From Oharaeibacter diazotrophicus (lineage in GTDB: Bacteria > Pseudomonadota > Alphaproteobacteria > Rhizobiales > Pleomorphomonadaceae), in the NCBI RefSeq assembly GCF_004362745.1, contig NZ_SNXY01000007.1, forward strand, positions 1 through 64,000: a stretch of 64,000 nucleotides of DNA, written 5' to 3'. Position numbers and translations under genes: made by a program. Shown one piece after another: positions 18,321 through 30,044 of this stretch. The notes under the pieces are model-generated. The model saw only the letters and a program-made list of their open reading frames with translations, searched no databases and was not told the DNA's origin. The stretch's first letter is position 1; each line of letters begins with the position of its first letter.

Positions 18321-18755
18321 TTGAAATCCCTCCTCGGCGCCTCGGTCGATCCGGACTTGCGGCGCCGGTTCCAAGTCTAGTCTCGAGATCTGCATCCGTC
18401 ATCGTCGTGACGGATGCGAACACGGCCGCGGAATACGACGATGCCGCGGGTGCCGAGAGACCCGTTCGGGGGGATGGAGGGTGCGATCACCCGGAAACGG
18501 GGGCGCGAGAGGCCGGCACGACCCGCGATCGGGGTGGCCGCGCGTGGGCGGACGGCGGTGGACGGGCGAGCGTCCGATGGCGGTCCCGCCCGACGGGGCG
18601 ACGGACCTGCCCTTCGACAGGCGGGGAAGGAAGGTCCCGGCGCACCGGGGCCCGCGGCCCGGTGGAGCGGTGCCGATCCCCGCGCGGTCGGCCCCCTCGT
18701 CGGGACATCGAGGGGAGGCCCATCCGACCGGGCTCCGGCCGAACGGTCGATCCGG
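18321..18755. other. Intergenic region, no gene seen
   Basis: About 430 nt lie between the small membrane protein start and the hss terminator. The region is GC-rich with several short inverted repeats but has no frame with convincing codon bias. Bases 18721-18755 share short blocks (CCGACCGGGC, CCGGCC) with the right half of the 131-bp repeat, so a decayed copy is possible. Confidence 0.35.
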
Positions 18756-18785
18756 CGGAAGGTCCCGACGGGTCGGGACCTTCCG
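18756..18785 (-). terminator. Hairpin after homospermidine synthase
   Basis: A perfect stem of about 14 bp with a tiny loop (GGAAGGTCCCGAC / GTCGGGACCTTCC arms) lies 16 nt after the hss stop. No T-tract follows. Its core GTCCCGAC resembles the 131-bp repeat family. Confidence 0.5.
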
Positions 18786-18800
18786 GGAGCGTCTCCGGGA

Positions 18801-20231
18801 TCAGTGATCCAGGATGTTGCGGAAGCTCCAGGGCTCGTCGAGGTCGAGGTCCTCGGGGAAGTAGCCCGGCCGGCCGTCGAGCGGGGTCCAGTCGGTGTAG
18901 GCGCCGAAGACGCGGCCGAGATAGGGCGTCTGCACCTCGAGGCAGCGGCGCCAGTCCATCTCGTCGGTCTCGACGATGCCGGCGCTCGGGTTGTCGAGGG
19001 CCCAGACCATGCCCGCCAGCACCGCCGAGGACACCTGCAGGCCGGTGGCGTTCTGGAACGGCGCCAGCTCGCGGGCGCGGCGGATGGTGAGATGGGTGCC
19101 GTACCAGTAGGCGTTCTTGCCGTGGCCGAACAGCAGCACGCCGAGTTCGTCGAAGCCCTCCTCGATCTCGCGCTCGCCGAGGACGTGGCGATGGGTCTGC
19201 ACCTTGCCGGCACGGCCGAACATCTCGTGCAGCGACAGTACCGCGTCGTTGCAAGGGTGGTAGGCGTAGTGGCAGGTCGGCCGGTATTCCGGGTTCAGGC
19301 GGTCGCCGACGGTGTAGTAGTCGGCGATCGAGATCGCTTCGTTGTGGGTGACGAGGAAGCCGAACTGCGGCCCGAGCGTCGGGCACCAGGTGCGCACGCG
19401 GGTGTCGGCGCCCGGCTGCATCAGGTAGATCGCGGCCTTGTAGCCCGACTCGTGCTCGCGGCCGGTCGGCGGGAACCAGGTCTCGTGGGTGCCCCAGCCG
19501 AGTTCGGCCGGCTGCAGGCCCTCGGAGACGAAGCCGTCGACCGACCAGGTGTTCCAGAAGGTGTCGGTGGGCTTCGGATGCACCGCGCGCTGGGTGTCGC
19601 GCTCGGCGATGTGGATGCCCTTGACGCCGACGCGCTGCATCAGCTCGGCCCAGCCGGCGCGGTTGGTCGGCTCGACGTGGTCGATGCCGGTGTCGCGGGC
19701 GATGTTGATGAGCGCCGCCTTGACCAGCCAGGACACCATGCCGGGGTTGGCGCCGCAGCAGGACACGGCGGTCGGGCCGCCCGGATTGGCGCGGCGCTCG
19801 GCGCGCACGCTCTCGCGCAGCATGTAGTTGGAGCGCAGCGCCGGGTCGGCGGAGCGGTCGAAGTAGAAGCCCTCCCACGGCTCGACGACGGTGTCGACGT
19901 AGAGCGCGCCGAGCTCGCGGCACAGCTTCATGATGTCGAGCGAGGAGGTGTCGACCGAGAGGTTGACGCAGAAGCCGCGACCGGGTCCGTTGGTCAGCAA
20001 CGGCGTCAGCAGCTCGCGGTAGTTCTGTTGGGTGACCTTGGTCTGGACGAAGCGGATGCCACGGTCGTCGAGGAGGTTGCGGTCGGCGTCGACGGGGTCG
20101 ATCACGACCATGCGCGTTCGGTCGAATTCAAGGTGCCGCTCGATGAGCGGAAGAGTGCCGCGGCCGATGGAACCGAAACCGATCATGACGACCGGACCTG
20201 TGATCTTGCCGTGCACGGGCCATGAATTCAT
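18801..20231 (-). CDS. hss: Homospermidine synthase
   Basis: This 476-residue cytoplasmic NAD-dependent enzyme joins two putrescines (or putrescine and spermidine) to make sym-homospermidine, the typical long polyamine of rhizobia and relatives. The N-terminal Rossmann motif VVMIGFGSIGRGTLP and conserved blocks CCGANPGMVSW, THETWFPPT and HAYHPCND-like (YAYHPCNDAV) match bacterial Hss, and the length fits. The start at 20231 has GGGAG upstream. It works with the ornithine decarboxylase at 33575, which supplies putrescine. Confidence 0.95.
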   Translation of the reverse strand: MNSWPVHGKITGPVVMIGFGSIGRGTLPLIERHLEFDRTRMVVIDPVDADRNLLDDRGIRFVQTKVTQQNYRELLTPLLTNGPGRGFCVNLSVDTSSLDIMKLCRELGALYVDTVVEPWEGFYFDRSADPALRSNYMLRESVRAERRANPGGPTAVSCCGANPGMVSWLVKAALINIARDTGIDHVEPTNRAGWAELMQRVGVKGIHIAERDTQRAVHPKPTDTFWNTWSVDGFVSEGLQPAELGWGTHETWFPPTGREHESGYKAAIYLMQPGADTRVRTWCPTLGPQFGFLVTHNEAISIADYYTVGDRLNPEYRPTCHYAYHPCNDAVLSLHEMFGRAGKVQTHRHVLGEREIEEGFDELGVLLFGHGKNAYWYGTHLTIRRARELAPFQNATGLQVSSAVLAGMVWALDNPSAGIVETDEMDWRRCLEVQTPYLGRVFGAYTDWTPLDGRPGYFPEDLDLDEPWSFRNILDH

Positions 20232-20394
20232 TCAGACGACTCCCGAATTGTCGAGGAAACTCCGCGCTGGAACAGCTCTGCGGTACGCATGCCATTCACC
20301 AGATGCGGCACGGGGAGTCAATAAGCCAGGCTCCGGCGACGATCCGATGACGGCGCCGGGCGCGGTGACATCCTGAAACGGGCGAAAGATCACG

Positions 20395-20417
20395 GGGCGG
20401 GCGCCGATCGCCCGCCC
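20395..20417 (-). terminator. Hairpin after hemH
   Basis: A perfect 9-bp stem (GGGCGGGCG / CGCCCGCCC) with a 5-nt loop lies just after the hemH stop, before the hss upstream region. No long T-tract is present. Confidence 0.4.
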
Positions 20418-20428
20418 GCCGCGGCCGG

Positions 20429-21487
20429 TCAGATCCAGCCGGAGAGTTCGCGGCGCACCACCGCCTCGACCACGTCCATGCCGAGCGGGCCGTCGTTCAG
20501 GCAGGGGATGTGCGAGAAGTTGACCCCGCCGGCGTGGTGGAAGATCTCGCCGTTCTCGACCGCGATCTCCTCGAGCGTCTCGAGGCAGTCCGACACGAAG
20601 CCCGGCGTGATCACGGCGAGGTTCTTCACGCCCGATTTCGCCAGCGCCTCCACGGTCTTGTCGGTGTAGGGCTGCAGCCACTCCTCCGGCCCGAAGCGCG
20701 ACTGGAAGGTGATCCGCAGCCGGTCCTTGTCCCAGCCGAGCCGCTCGCGCAGCAGCCGGCCGGTCTTCATGCAATGGCAGTGGTAGGGGTCGCCCTTCTC
20801 GAAATAGCTCTTCGGGATGCCGTGGAAGGACGCGAGCACGACCTCGGGCTGCCAGGGGAGGGAGGCGAGGTGCGTCTCGATCGAGCGGGCGAGCGCGTCG
20901 ACGTAGGCGGGATCGTCGTGGTAGGGCGGCACGGTGCGCAGCGCCGGCTGCCAGCGCTCCTTCAGCAGCCGGCGGTAGACCACGTCGTTGACCGTCGCCG
21001 TCGTCGAGGCGGCGTATTGCGGATAGAGCGGGAAGATCAGCACGCGGTCGCAGCCGGCGTCCTTCAGGGCCGCCATGCGCTCGTCGATCGAGGGCCGGCC
21101 GTAGCGCATCGCCCAGTCGACCGTGACGTTCGGATGGGCCGAGAGGCGGGCGGCGAGCTGTTCGCCCTGCGAGCGCGTGAAAGTGCGCAGCGGGCTCTCG
21201 TTGCGCTCCTTGTTCCAGATCGTCGCGTAGTCGCGACCCTTGCGGGCCGGACGGGTGTTGAGGACGATGCCGTAGAGGATCGGGTACCACAGCGCGCGCG
21301 GCCACTCGATGACGCGGCGGTCGGTCAGGAACTCCTCGAGATAGCGCCGCATCGAGCGGCGGTCGGTGCCGTCGGGGGTGCCGAGATTGACGAGGAGGAC
21401 GCCGACGCGGCCGCTTCGCACCGGCGGGTGCCCCGCGGGCAGCTGCATCGGCGTCGGGACGGACCGCGGGGGCACGTGGGTGTTCAT
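20429..21487 (-). CDS. hemH: Ferrochelatase
   Basis: This 352-residue enzyme inserts ferrous iron into protoporphyrin IX in the last step of haem synthesis. Conserved features are VLLVNLGTPD (30-39), the catalytic His222 in SFHGIPKSY, and the acidic DCLETLEEI block (about 300-308). The extra N-terminal Pro-rich 25 residues are common in alphaproteobacterial HemH. The start at 21487 has GAGGAGA eight bases upstream. Confidence 0.95.
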   Translation of the reverse strand: MNTHVPPRSVPTPMQLPAGHPPVRSGRVGVLLVNLGTPDGTDRRSMRRYLEEFLTDRRVIEWPRALWYPILYGIVLNTRPARKGRDYATIWNKERNESPLRTFTRSQGEQLAARLSAHPNVTVDWAMRYGRPSIDERMAALKDAGCDRVLIFPLYPQYAASTTATVNDVVYRRLLKERWQPALRTVPPYHDDPAYVDALARSIETHLASLPWQPEVVLASFHGIPKSYFEKGDPYHCHCMKTGRLLRERLGWDKDRLRITFQSRFGPEEWLQPYTDKTVEALAKSGVKNLAVITPGFVSDCLETLEEIAVENGEIFHHAGGVNFSHIPCLNDGPLGMDVVEAVVRRELSGWI

Positions 21488-21695
21488 CGGGTCTCCTCGG
21501 TTCCTCGTCGTCCAGGCGTCGGTCGCGGCCAACATAGGCCGGACCCCCGGAAAATCCAGTGCGTCCGCGCCGCGGGCGGACGATCAGGCGGCTAAGGGAG
21601 ATGCTTTCCGGCGTGGGCGGGAGGGTTGCCGTGGGCGCCCCCGCGTGACAGGGTTGCGCACCGAGCCCTTCCCGCACACCGACGGAGAGATCCCC

Positions 21696-23204
21696 ATGGG
21701 AGTGATACGCAAGCTCGTCGCGGCCGGACTTGTCGGCGCCGCCTTCGCCGTCTCGGCGCTGCCGGCGGCGGCCGCCACGGTCGACGTCACCCTCCTGCTC
21801 GTCAACGACCTCTACAAGATGTCGGGCGACAAGGTGCGCGGCGGCTTCGCCCGACTCGCCGCCGTCGCCCGCGCCGAGCGCGCCAAGGGCGGCAACCTCC
21901 TCTACGTCCACGCCGGCGACGCCATCTCGCCGTCGCTGATGTCGGGCTTCGACCAGGGCGCCCACGTGATCGAACTCCTCAACGTGGTGCCGCCGGACGT
22001 GTTCGTGCCGGGCAACCACGAGTTCGACTTCGGGCCCGAGGTGTTCCTGAAGCGCGTCGGGGAATCGAAGTTCCCGTGGTTCGCCGCCAACATCGCCGGC
22101 GCCGACGGCAAGCCGCTGCCGCAGTTGAAGGGCCCGGAGATCCGCGACCTCGGCGGCGTCAAGGTTGGCCTCGTGCCGCTCGCCGCCGACGACAGCCCGC
22201 AGGACGGCACCACCGGCGACCTGAAGTTCGCGTCGACGGTCGACACCGGCCTCGCCGTCGCCAAGGACCTGCGTGCGCAGGGCGCCGACCTGATCGTCGC
22301 GGTCGCCCACGCCAACCGCACCCAGGACAAGGAACTCTACGACAGCAACGCCTTCGACGTCATCCTGTCGGGCGACGACCACGACCTCGCGCTGTTCTTC
22401 GACGGCAAGAAGGTGCTCGCCGAGAGCAACGAGGAGGCCAACTTCGTCACCGCGGTCGACCTGAAGGTCGACGTCGAGGAGAAGGACGGCAAGCGCACCG
22501 TCACCTGGTTCCCGAACTTCCGCATCATCGACACCGCCACGGTGACGCCGGATCCGGAGACCCAGAAGGTCGTCGAGACATACGAGGCCGAACTCTCCTC
22601 CGAACTCGACGTCACCATCGGCAGGACCGACGTCGAGCTCGACAGCCGCAAGGCGACCGTGCGCGGTACGGAGGCGGCGATCGGCAATCTCGTCGCCGAC
22701 GCCATGCGCGAGGCGGTCGGGGCCGACGTCGCCATCGCCAACGGCGGCGGCATCCGCGGCAACAAGGTCTACGCCGCCGGCTCCGACATCACCCGCCGCG
22801 ACATCCTCACCGAACTGCCGTTCGGCAATCGCACCGTCCTCCTGGCGATGCCGGGCAAGGACGTCCAGGCGGCGATCGAGAACGGGCTGAGCCAGATCGA
22901 GGACGCCGCCGGCCGCTTCCCGCAGGTGTCGGGCATGGTGGTGACCTACGCTCCGACCGCGCCGAAGGGCGCGCGCGTCAAGTCGATCACCGTCGGCGGC
23001 GCGCCGCTCGATCCGGACAAGACCTACAAGGTCGCCACCAACGACTACATGGCCCAGGGCGGCGACGGCTACGCGGTGTTCAAGCACGCCGAGGTGCTGA
23101 TCGGCGACCGCGTCGCCAAACTGCTCGCCAACGACGTGATGGTGCACGTCAAGAAGGTCGGCACGGTGACGAGCAAGGTCGAGGGCCGCCTCGTCGCGCA
23201 GTGA
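21696..23204 (+). CDS. Periplasmic 5'-nucleotidase/metallophosphatase family protein
   Basis: This 502-residue exported protein has a signal peptide (about 1-27, ending PAAAA), an N-terminal metallophosphatase domain (GD at 74-75, GNHE at 106-109) and a C-terminal 5'-nucleotidase domain (NGGGIRG). The family hydrolyses nucleotides or UDP-sugars in the periplasm. Two metal positions deviate: the usual DxH in strand 1 reads DLY (38-40), and the usual GHDH reads GDDH (226-229). Similar DxY variants exist in a known subfamily, so activity may be altered rather than lost. The start at 21696 has GGAGAG upstream. Confidence 0.87.
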   Translation: MGVIRKLVAAGLVGAAFAVSALPAAAATVDVTLLLVNDLYKMSGDKVRGGFARLAAVARAERAKGGNLLYVHAGDAISPSLMSGFDQGAHVIELLNVVPPDVFVPGNHEFDFGPEVFLKRVGESKFPWFAANIAGADGKPLPQLKGPEIRDLGGVKVGLVPLAADDSPQDGTTGDLKFASTVDTGLAVAKDLRAQGADLIVAVAHANRTQDKELYDSNAFDVILSGDDHDLALFFDGKKVLAESNEEANFVTAVDLKVDVEEKDGKRTVTWFPNFRIIDTATVTPDPETQKVVETYEAELSSELDVTIGRTDVELDSRKATVRGTEAAIGNLVADAMREAVGADVAIANGGGIRGNKVYAAGSDITRRDILTELPFGNRTVLLAMPGKDVQAAIENGLSQIEDAAGRFPQVSGMVVTYAPTAPKGARVKSITVGGAPLDPDKTYKVATNDYMAQGGDGYAVFKHAEVLIGDRVAKLLANDVMVHVKKVGTVTSKVEGRLVAQ

Positions 23205-23217
23205 GGATGTCCCCTCG

Positions 23218-23247
23218 CCGGGCGTCCCGATTCGTCGGGGCGCCCGG
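23218..23247. terminator. Bidirectional hairpin between 5'-nucleotidase and receiver gene
   Basis: A stem of 12 paired bases with one internal mismatch and a TTCG tetraloop lies in the 59-nt gap between two convergent genes. It would serve both strands. Confidence 0.55.
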
Positions 23248-23263
23248 AAGGCGCGTCGCCGGT

Positions 23264-23740
23264 TTACTCCACGTAGTAGCGGCGGGCGATCCTGAACCAG
23301 AAGTCGACGATGGTGTTGACGATCTGGCTCATGCCGTCGAGGCTGTCGACCTTGTTGATGACGGCGTTGGCGCCGGAATCGTAGGCGCGGCGCACGGTGT
23401 CGACGTCCGACGAGGTCGTCAGCGCCACCACCGGCAGCGCCCGGAATTCGGGATGGGAGCGCAGAAGCGCGAGGAAGCGCGGGCCGTCCATCACCGGCAT
23501 GTTGATGTCGAGCAGGATGAGGTCCGGCATGCGCGGATCCTCGGCGCAGCCGATCGACTCCAGGTAGTCGAGCGCCTTGCTGCCGTCCCCGACGGACTGC
23601 ACCTCGAGCGAGATCGGTGCCTGCCGGAGCAGGCGGCGGATCAGACGCACGTCGTCGTCGTCGTCCTCGACGATGAGGATGCGCGCGTCCGCCTCGGGCG
23701 ACAACCTCTGCAGACGGTTGTCCGACGCTGCGGCGGCCAT
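23264..23740 (-). CDS. Single-domain response regulator (Rcp1-like receiver)
   Basis: This 158-residue protein is a stand-alone receiver domain. It has the acidic pocket ED (25-26), phospho-acceptor Asp78 in LLDINMP, Thr109 region ALTTSSD and Lys130. The inserts and the C-terminal extension FWFRIARRYYVE resemble the Rcp1-type receivers that partner phytochrome-like or hybrid histidine kinases. No kinase gene is adjacent. The start at 23740 follows GGGAGGA. Confidence 0.9.
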   Translation of the reverse strand: MAAAASDNRLQRLSPEADARILIVEDDDDDVRLIRRLLRQAPISLEVQSVGDGSKALDYLESIGCAEDPRMPDLILLDINMPVMDGPRFLALLRSHPEFRALPVVALTTSSDVDTVRRAYDSGANAVINKVDSLDGMSQIVNTIVDFWFRIARRYYVE

Positions 23741-24143
23741 GCTCGTCCTCCCTGATCGCCGACGCCCATCCCTCGCGGTCCACAACCGACGATGATGATA
23801 CACGGGACCGTCCGAAATGCGACCCCGAACCAACCCCGGACGCCATTTTCCTTATGGCATGCATCCACTTTTCGTATCCACGCATGAAATTTGCATGGGA
23901 CGTCGTGTCCCTGAGCGAAAATGCGCAGATCCGGCGTCGCGCGGGTGCGCGGGATCGTCGTCGCGGCTGCGACGGTCGCGGCCCGGCGCCGGGAAATGTC
24001 GGTCCAATGTGCGGGTCCGGTGATTCGCACTGGCATTTCTCTCGCCGCCCATGGATGATCCCGGCCCAGCGGGGGCTCGGGCGCGGACGACGGGAGAATC
24101 GGCGGGGGCGCACCGGGCCGGGGAGAGGGAGGACGGGAGCCCC
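23741..24143. other. Intergenic region upstream of the TRAP permease genes
   Basis: No gene is seen. The part 23845-23925 is less GC-rich than its surroundings, with ATTTTCC, CTTTTCG and ATGAAATTT patches, and probably holds promoters for dctQ and/or the divergent receiver gene. I could not match a sigma-54 box. Confidence 0.35.
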
Positions 24144-24686
24144 ATGGCCTTTCTGTTGACGATCAGTCGAGGGATCGACGCCCTCAACGCCGTGCTGAGC
24201 CGCGCGGTGATGTGGCTCGTGCTGGTGGCGATCCTGATCAGCGCCGGCAATGCGGTGGTCCGGAAACTGTTCTCGATCTCCTCCAACGCCTTCCTCGAGG
24301 CGCAGTGGTACCTGTTCTCGGCGGTGTTCCTGATCGCCGCCGGCTACGCCCTGCAGAAGGGCGAGCACGTCAAGATCGACCTCGTCTACGGCCGGCTGTC
24401 GCGCCGGACCCAGATCTGGATCGAGATCTTCGGCACGATCTTCTTCCTGCTGCCGTTCTGCATCGTCACCGTCTGGCTGGTCTGGCCGGTGGTCGCCGAC
24501 AAGATCGCCACCGGCGAGACCTCGGCCAACGCCGGCGGCCTGCCGATGTGGCCGGTGTGGATCCTGATCCCGGCCGGGTTCATCCCGCTCGGCCTCCAGG
24601 GCCTTTCCGAACTCGTCAAGCGCGTCGCCTTCCTGACCGGGCAGGGGCCCGATCCGGCGCTCGCCCACGAGAAGCAACCGCACTGA
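24144..24686 (+). CDS. dctQ: TRAP transporter small permease (DctQ type)
   Basis: This 180-residue inner-membrane protein has four helices. Its block FLEAQWYLFSAVFLIAAGYAL followed by GEHVKIDL is the conserved DctQ signature. It works with DctM and a periplasmic DctP to import an organic acid, probably a keto or aromatic acid, using an ion gradient. The start at 24144 has GGGAGG upstream. The dctM start follows 25 nt after its stop. Confidence 0.92.
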   Translation: MAFLLTISRGIDALNAVLSRAVMWLVLVAILISAGNAVVRKLFSISSNAFLEAQWYLFSAVFLIAAGYALQKGEHVKIDLVYGRLSRRTQIWIEIFGTIFFLLPFCIVTVWLVWPVVADKIATGETSANAGGLPMWPVWILIPAGFIPLGLQGLSELVKRVAFLTGQGPDPALAHEKQPH

Positions 24687-24711
24687 CCCTCCGCGACGGG
24701 AGACCAGGACC

Positions 24712-26364
24712 ATGGCCGCCTTCATCGCGGAAAATCTCGCGCCCATCATGTTCGCCGCGTTGGTGGTCGTGCTGTTGCTCGGCTACCCCGTGGCCTTCGC
24801 GCTCGCCGCCAACGGCTTCGTCTTCGGCCTGATCGGCATCGAACTCGGGCTGTTGTCGCCCAACCTGTTCCAGGCGATCCCCGACCGCATCTTCGGCGTG
24901 ATGTCGAACGAGACGCTGCTGGCGATCCCGTTCTTCACCTTCATGGGCCTGATCCTCGAACGATCGGGCATGGCCGAGGACCTTCTCGACACCATCGGCC
25001 AGCTGTTCGGGCCGATCCGCGGCGGCCTCGCCTACGCGGTGATCTTCGTCGGTGCGCTGCTCGCGGCCACCACCGGCGTGGTCGCCGCGTCGGTGATCTC
25101 GATGGGCCTGATCTCGCTGCCGATCATGCTGCGCTACGGCTACGACCGCCGCATCGCGGCCGGCACGATCGCCGCCTCGGGCACCCTGGCGCAGATCATC
25201 CCGCCGAGCCTCGTGCTGATCGTCCTCGCCGACCAGCTCGGCCGTTCGGTCGGCGACATGTACGAGGGGGCGCTCTGGCCCGGCCTGCTGCTGACCGGCC
25301 TCTACGCGCTCTTCATCATGGGCGTCTCGATCGTCAAGCCCGAGTTCGTGCCGGCGCTGCCGCCGGAGGCGCGGACGCTGCGCGGCATGAAGCTGGTCGC
25401 GCGCGTCGTCACCACGTTGATCCCGCCGCTGGTGCTGATCTTCCTCGTGCTCGGCACCATCTTCATCGGTCTCGCCACCCCCACCGAGGGCGGTGCCATG
25501 GGCGCGGTCGGCGCCATGGTGCTGGCCGCGCTGAACCGGCGGCTCACCTTCCGGATGATCGTGCAGGCGCTGGAGGCGACCACGCGGCTGTCGGCCTTCG
25601 TGGTGTTCATCCTGATCGGCGCCCGCGTGTTCTCGCTGACCTTCTACGGCGTCGACGGTCATCTCTGGGTCGAGCACCTGTTGTCGGCGATCCCCGGCGG
25701 CGAACTCGGCTTCCTGATCGTCGTCAACATCCTGGTGTTCTTCCTGGCCTTCTTCCTCGACTTCTTCGAGCTGGCCTTCATCATCGTGCCGCTGCTGGCA
25801 CCGGTCGCGGACAAGCTCGGCATCGACCTGATCTGGTTCGGCGTTCTGCTCGGCGTCAACATGCAGACGAGCTTCATGCACCCGCCTTTCGGCTTCGCGC
25901 TGTTCTTCCTGCGCTCGGTGGCGCCGGAGAAGCCCTATCGCGACAAGGTGACCGGGCTGATGACCGCGCCGGTGACCTCGGGCCAGATCTACATGGGCGC
26001 GGTGCCCTACGTCCTGATCCAGATCGTGATGGTGGCGATCGTGATCACCTTCCCGCGGCTGGTCACCCACTACAAGGACGGTGCGGTCACCGTCGATCCC
26101 TCGACGATCCAGATCAACGTGCCGATGCCCGGCGACGGCGGCGGCAATCCGTTCGGCGACGCCGGCAATCCGTTCGGTGCGCCGGCGGCGCCGAGCTTCG
26201 GTGGCGCGCCCGCGCCGGACGGCGCCGGCTCCGGCGGATCGTCCGATCCGGGCGGCCTGCCCGCGCCGTCCTTCGGTGCTCCGCCGCCGGCGGCGCCCGA
26301 CCCGGCGGCGCCCGGCGGCCTGCCGGCGCCGAGCTTCGGCGCCCCGGCCCCGAGCCAGCCCTGA
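24712..26364 (+). CDS. dctM: TRAP transporter large permease (DctM type) with long Pro/Gly-rich C-terminal tail
   Basis: This 550-residue protein has the multi-helix DctM core (about residues 1-455), including LLAIPFFTFMGLILERSGMAEDLL and LGVNMQTSFMHPPFGFALF. The family is usually about 430-530 residues. Here the last 75 or so residues form a low-complexity, repeat-rich tail with two NPFG and two GLPAPSFGAP units. The tail would protrude from the membrane core and has no recognised domain. It is cotranscribed with dctQ. A bidirectional terminator follows. Confidence 0.92.
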   Translation: MAAFIAENLAPIMFAALVVVLLLGYPVAFALAANGFVFGLIGIELGLLSPNLFQAIPDRIFGVMSNETLLAIPFFTFMGLILERSGMAEDLLDTIGQLFGPIRGGLAYAVIFVGALLAATTGVVAASVISMGLISLPIMLRYGYDRRIAAGTIAASGTLAQIIPPSLVLIVLADQLGRSVGDMYEGALWPGLLLTGLYALFIMGVSIVKPEFVPALPPEARTLRGMKLVARVVTTLIPPLVLIFLVLGTIFIGLATPTEGGAMGAVGAMVLAALNRRLTFRMIVQALEATTRLSAFVVFILIGARVFSLTFYGVDGHLWVEHLLSAIPGGELGFLIVVNILVFFLAFFLDFFELAFIIVPLLAPVADKLGIDLIWFGVLLGVNMQTSFMHPPFGFALFFLRSVAPEKPYRDKVTGLMTAPVTSGQIYMGAVPYVLIQIVMVAIVITFPRLVTHYKDGAVTVDPSTIQINVPMPGDGGGNPFGDAGNPFGAPAAPSFGGAPAPDGAGSGGSSDPGGLPAPSFGAPPPAAPDPAAPGGLPAPSFGAPAPSQP

Positions 26365-26394
26365 CGGCGGCCGCGGCTGACCTCCGAAAATGCG

Positions 26395-26418
26395 AACGGC
26401 GCCCGAGGGGCGCCGTTT
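26395..26418. terminator. Bidirectional terminator between dctM and dctP1
   Basis: A 9-bp stem AACGGCGCC / GGCGCCGTT with a 5-nt loop is followed by T on the plus strand and by a GCATTTT stretch on the minus strand. It separates two convergent transcripts. Confidence 0.7.
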
Positions 26419-26458
26419 CCATTCGAGGTTCCGTCCCCGCGGGTGAGGGACGGGGAGA

Positions 26459-28975
<2,517 letters not shown>

Positions 28976-29269
28976 CGATTCCTCCCGCGAAAAGTCAGGT
29001 CGAACGGTTGCGAACGCCACGAGACGTTCCGGCGGGCGGGGAGCTCTCCCTGAAATCCACCCCGACCCTCCCGGCCGGGAGATTAGCGGGTCGCGTCCCG
29101 CGCCGCGACCCTTTATGTGCCGACGAGTCGCCGCGTCATACGAAGGGTTTACGCCGTTCGGCCGAGGGCAGCGGCTCCGCCGGAATCGCCCGTTCGCCCG
29201 CCGCCGCGGCTTGACGGGCGCCGGCGCCCGTGACCTAGCTTCCGCCCCCGACGCACGAGCAGGAAAGGC

Positions 29270-30028
29270 GTGAAGACGATGGCCCCGGTCGTCCTGGTTT
29301 CTCCCGATGTCCGCAATTTCCAGGGTTACGACTGGCACGCCGCGCCCGCCACCTACCTCGAGGCGACCCTGTCCCGCGCCGGCGCGATGCCGCTGATCCT
29401 GCCGGCCTTCGGCGAGCGGATCGACCTCGACGCCGTGCTCGACCGCGTCGACGGCGTGCTCTGCACCGGCTCGCGCTCCAACGTCCACCCGGCCCGCTAC
29501 GGCGTCGTGCCGACGGCGGCGATGGAGCCGTTCGACGAGGCCCGCGACGCCACGACGCTGCCGCTGATCCGCGCCGCGATCCGCCGCGGCATCCCGCTGC
29601 TGTGCATCTGCCGCGGCCTGCAGGAGCTCAACGTCGCCCTCGGCGGCAGCCTGCTGTCCGAGGTGCAGGAGGAGGAGGGCCGGATGGACCACCGCGCCCC
29701 CGACAGCGACTTGCAGGAAGCCCGATTCGCGATCCGCCACCCGGTCCGCGTCGCCGCCGGCGGCTGTCTCGGCCGCATCCTCGGCGCCGAGGCGGTCGAC
29801 GTGAACTCTCTGCATCGGCAGGCGATCGGCCATCTCGCCGAGGGCCTCGTCGTCGAGGCGCTGGCCGAGGACGGCGTGATCGAGGCGGTCTCGGTGAGGG
29901 ACGCGCCGGGCTTCGTGCTCGGCGTGCAGTGGCACCCGGAATACTGGGCGGCGACCGACGGTCCGTCGGGCGCGATCTTCGAGGCCTTCGGCGCGGCCGC
30001 CCGCGCCCGCGCCGCGGCGCGGGGCTGA
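29270..30028 (+). CDS. puuD: Gamma-glutamyl-GABA hydrolase-like class I amidotransferase (PuuD family)
   Basis: This 252-residue cytoplasmic hydrolase has the nucleophile elbow CICRGLQELN (Cys114) and the catalytic HPE in GVQWHPEYW. PuuD releases GABA from gamma-glutamyl-GABA in putrescine breakdown. No puuABC genes are adjacent, so a different gamma-glutamyl substrate is possible. GTG at 29270 or ATG at 29279 can start translation; AGGAAAG fits the ATG at about 11 nt. It is divergent from dctP2; the 294-nt gap has no gene. Confidence 0.85.
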   Translation: MKTMAPVVLVSPDVRNFQGYDWHAAPATYLEATLSRAGAMPLILPAFGERIDLDAVLDRVDGVLCTGSRSNVHPARYGVVPTAAMEPFDEARDATTLPLIRAAIRRGIPLLCICRGLQELNVALGGSLLSEVQEEEGRMDHRAPDSDLQEARFAIRHPVRVAAGGCLGRILGAEAVDVNSLHRQAIGHLAEGLVVEALAEDGVIEAVSVRDAPGFVLGVQWHPEYWAATDGPSGAIFEAFGAAARARAAARG

Positions 30029-30044
30029 CCTCCTGCCGGCCCGC

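Noticed and set aside
18481..18800. Coding frames in the hss downstream gap
   Set aside because: Frames are open only because of high GC; Arg/Gly/Pro-rich translations lack motifs, and the terminator lies inside them.
23845..23925. Sigma-54 promoter ahead of dctQ
   Set aside because: TGGCATG is present, but no TTGCA follows at the required spacing.
20232..24749. 1505-residue open frame on the minus strand
   Set aside because: It runs through hemH, the 5'-nucleotidase and dctQ in the wrong frames or strand; composition and lack of motifs mark it as a shadow.
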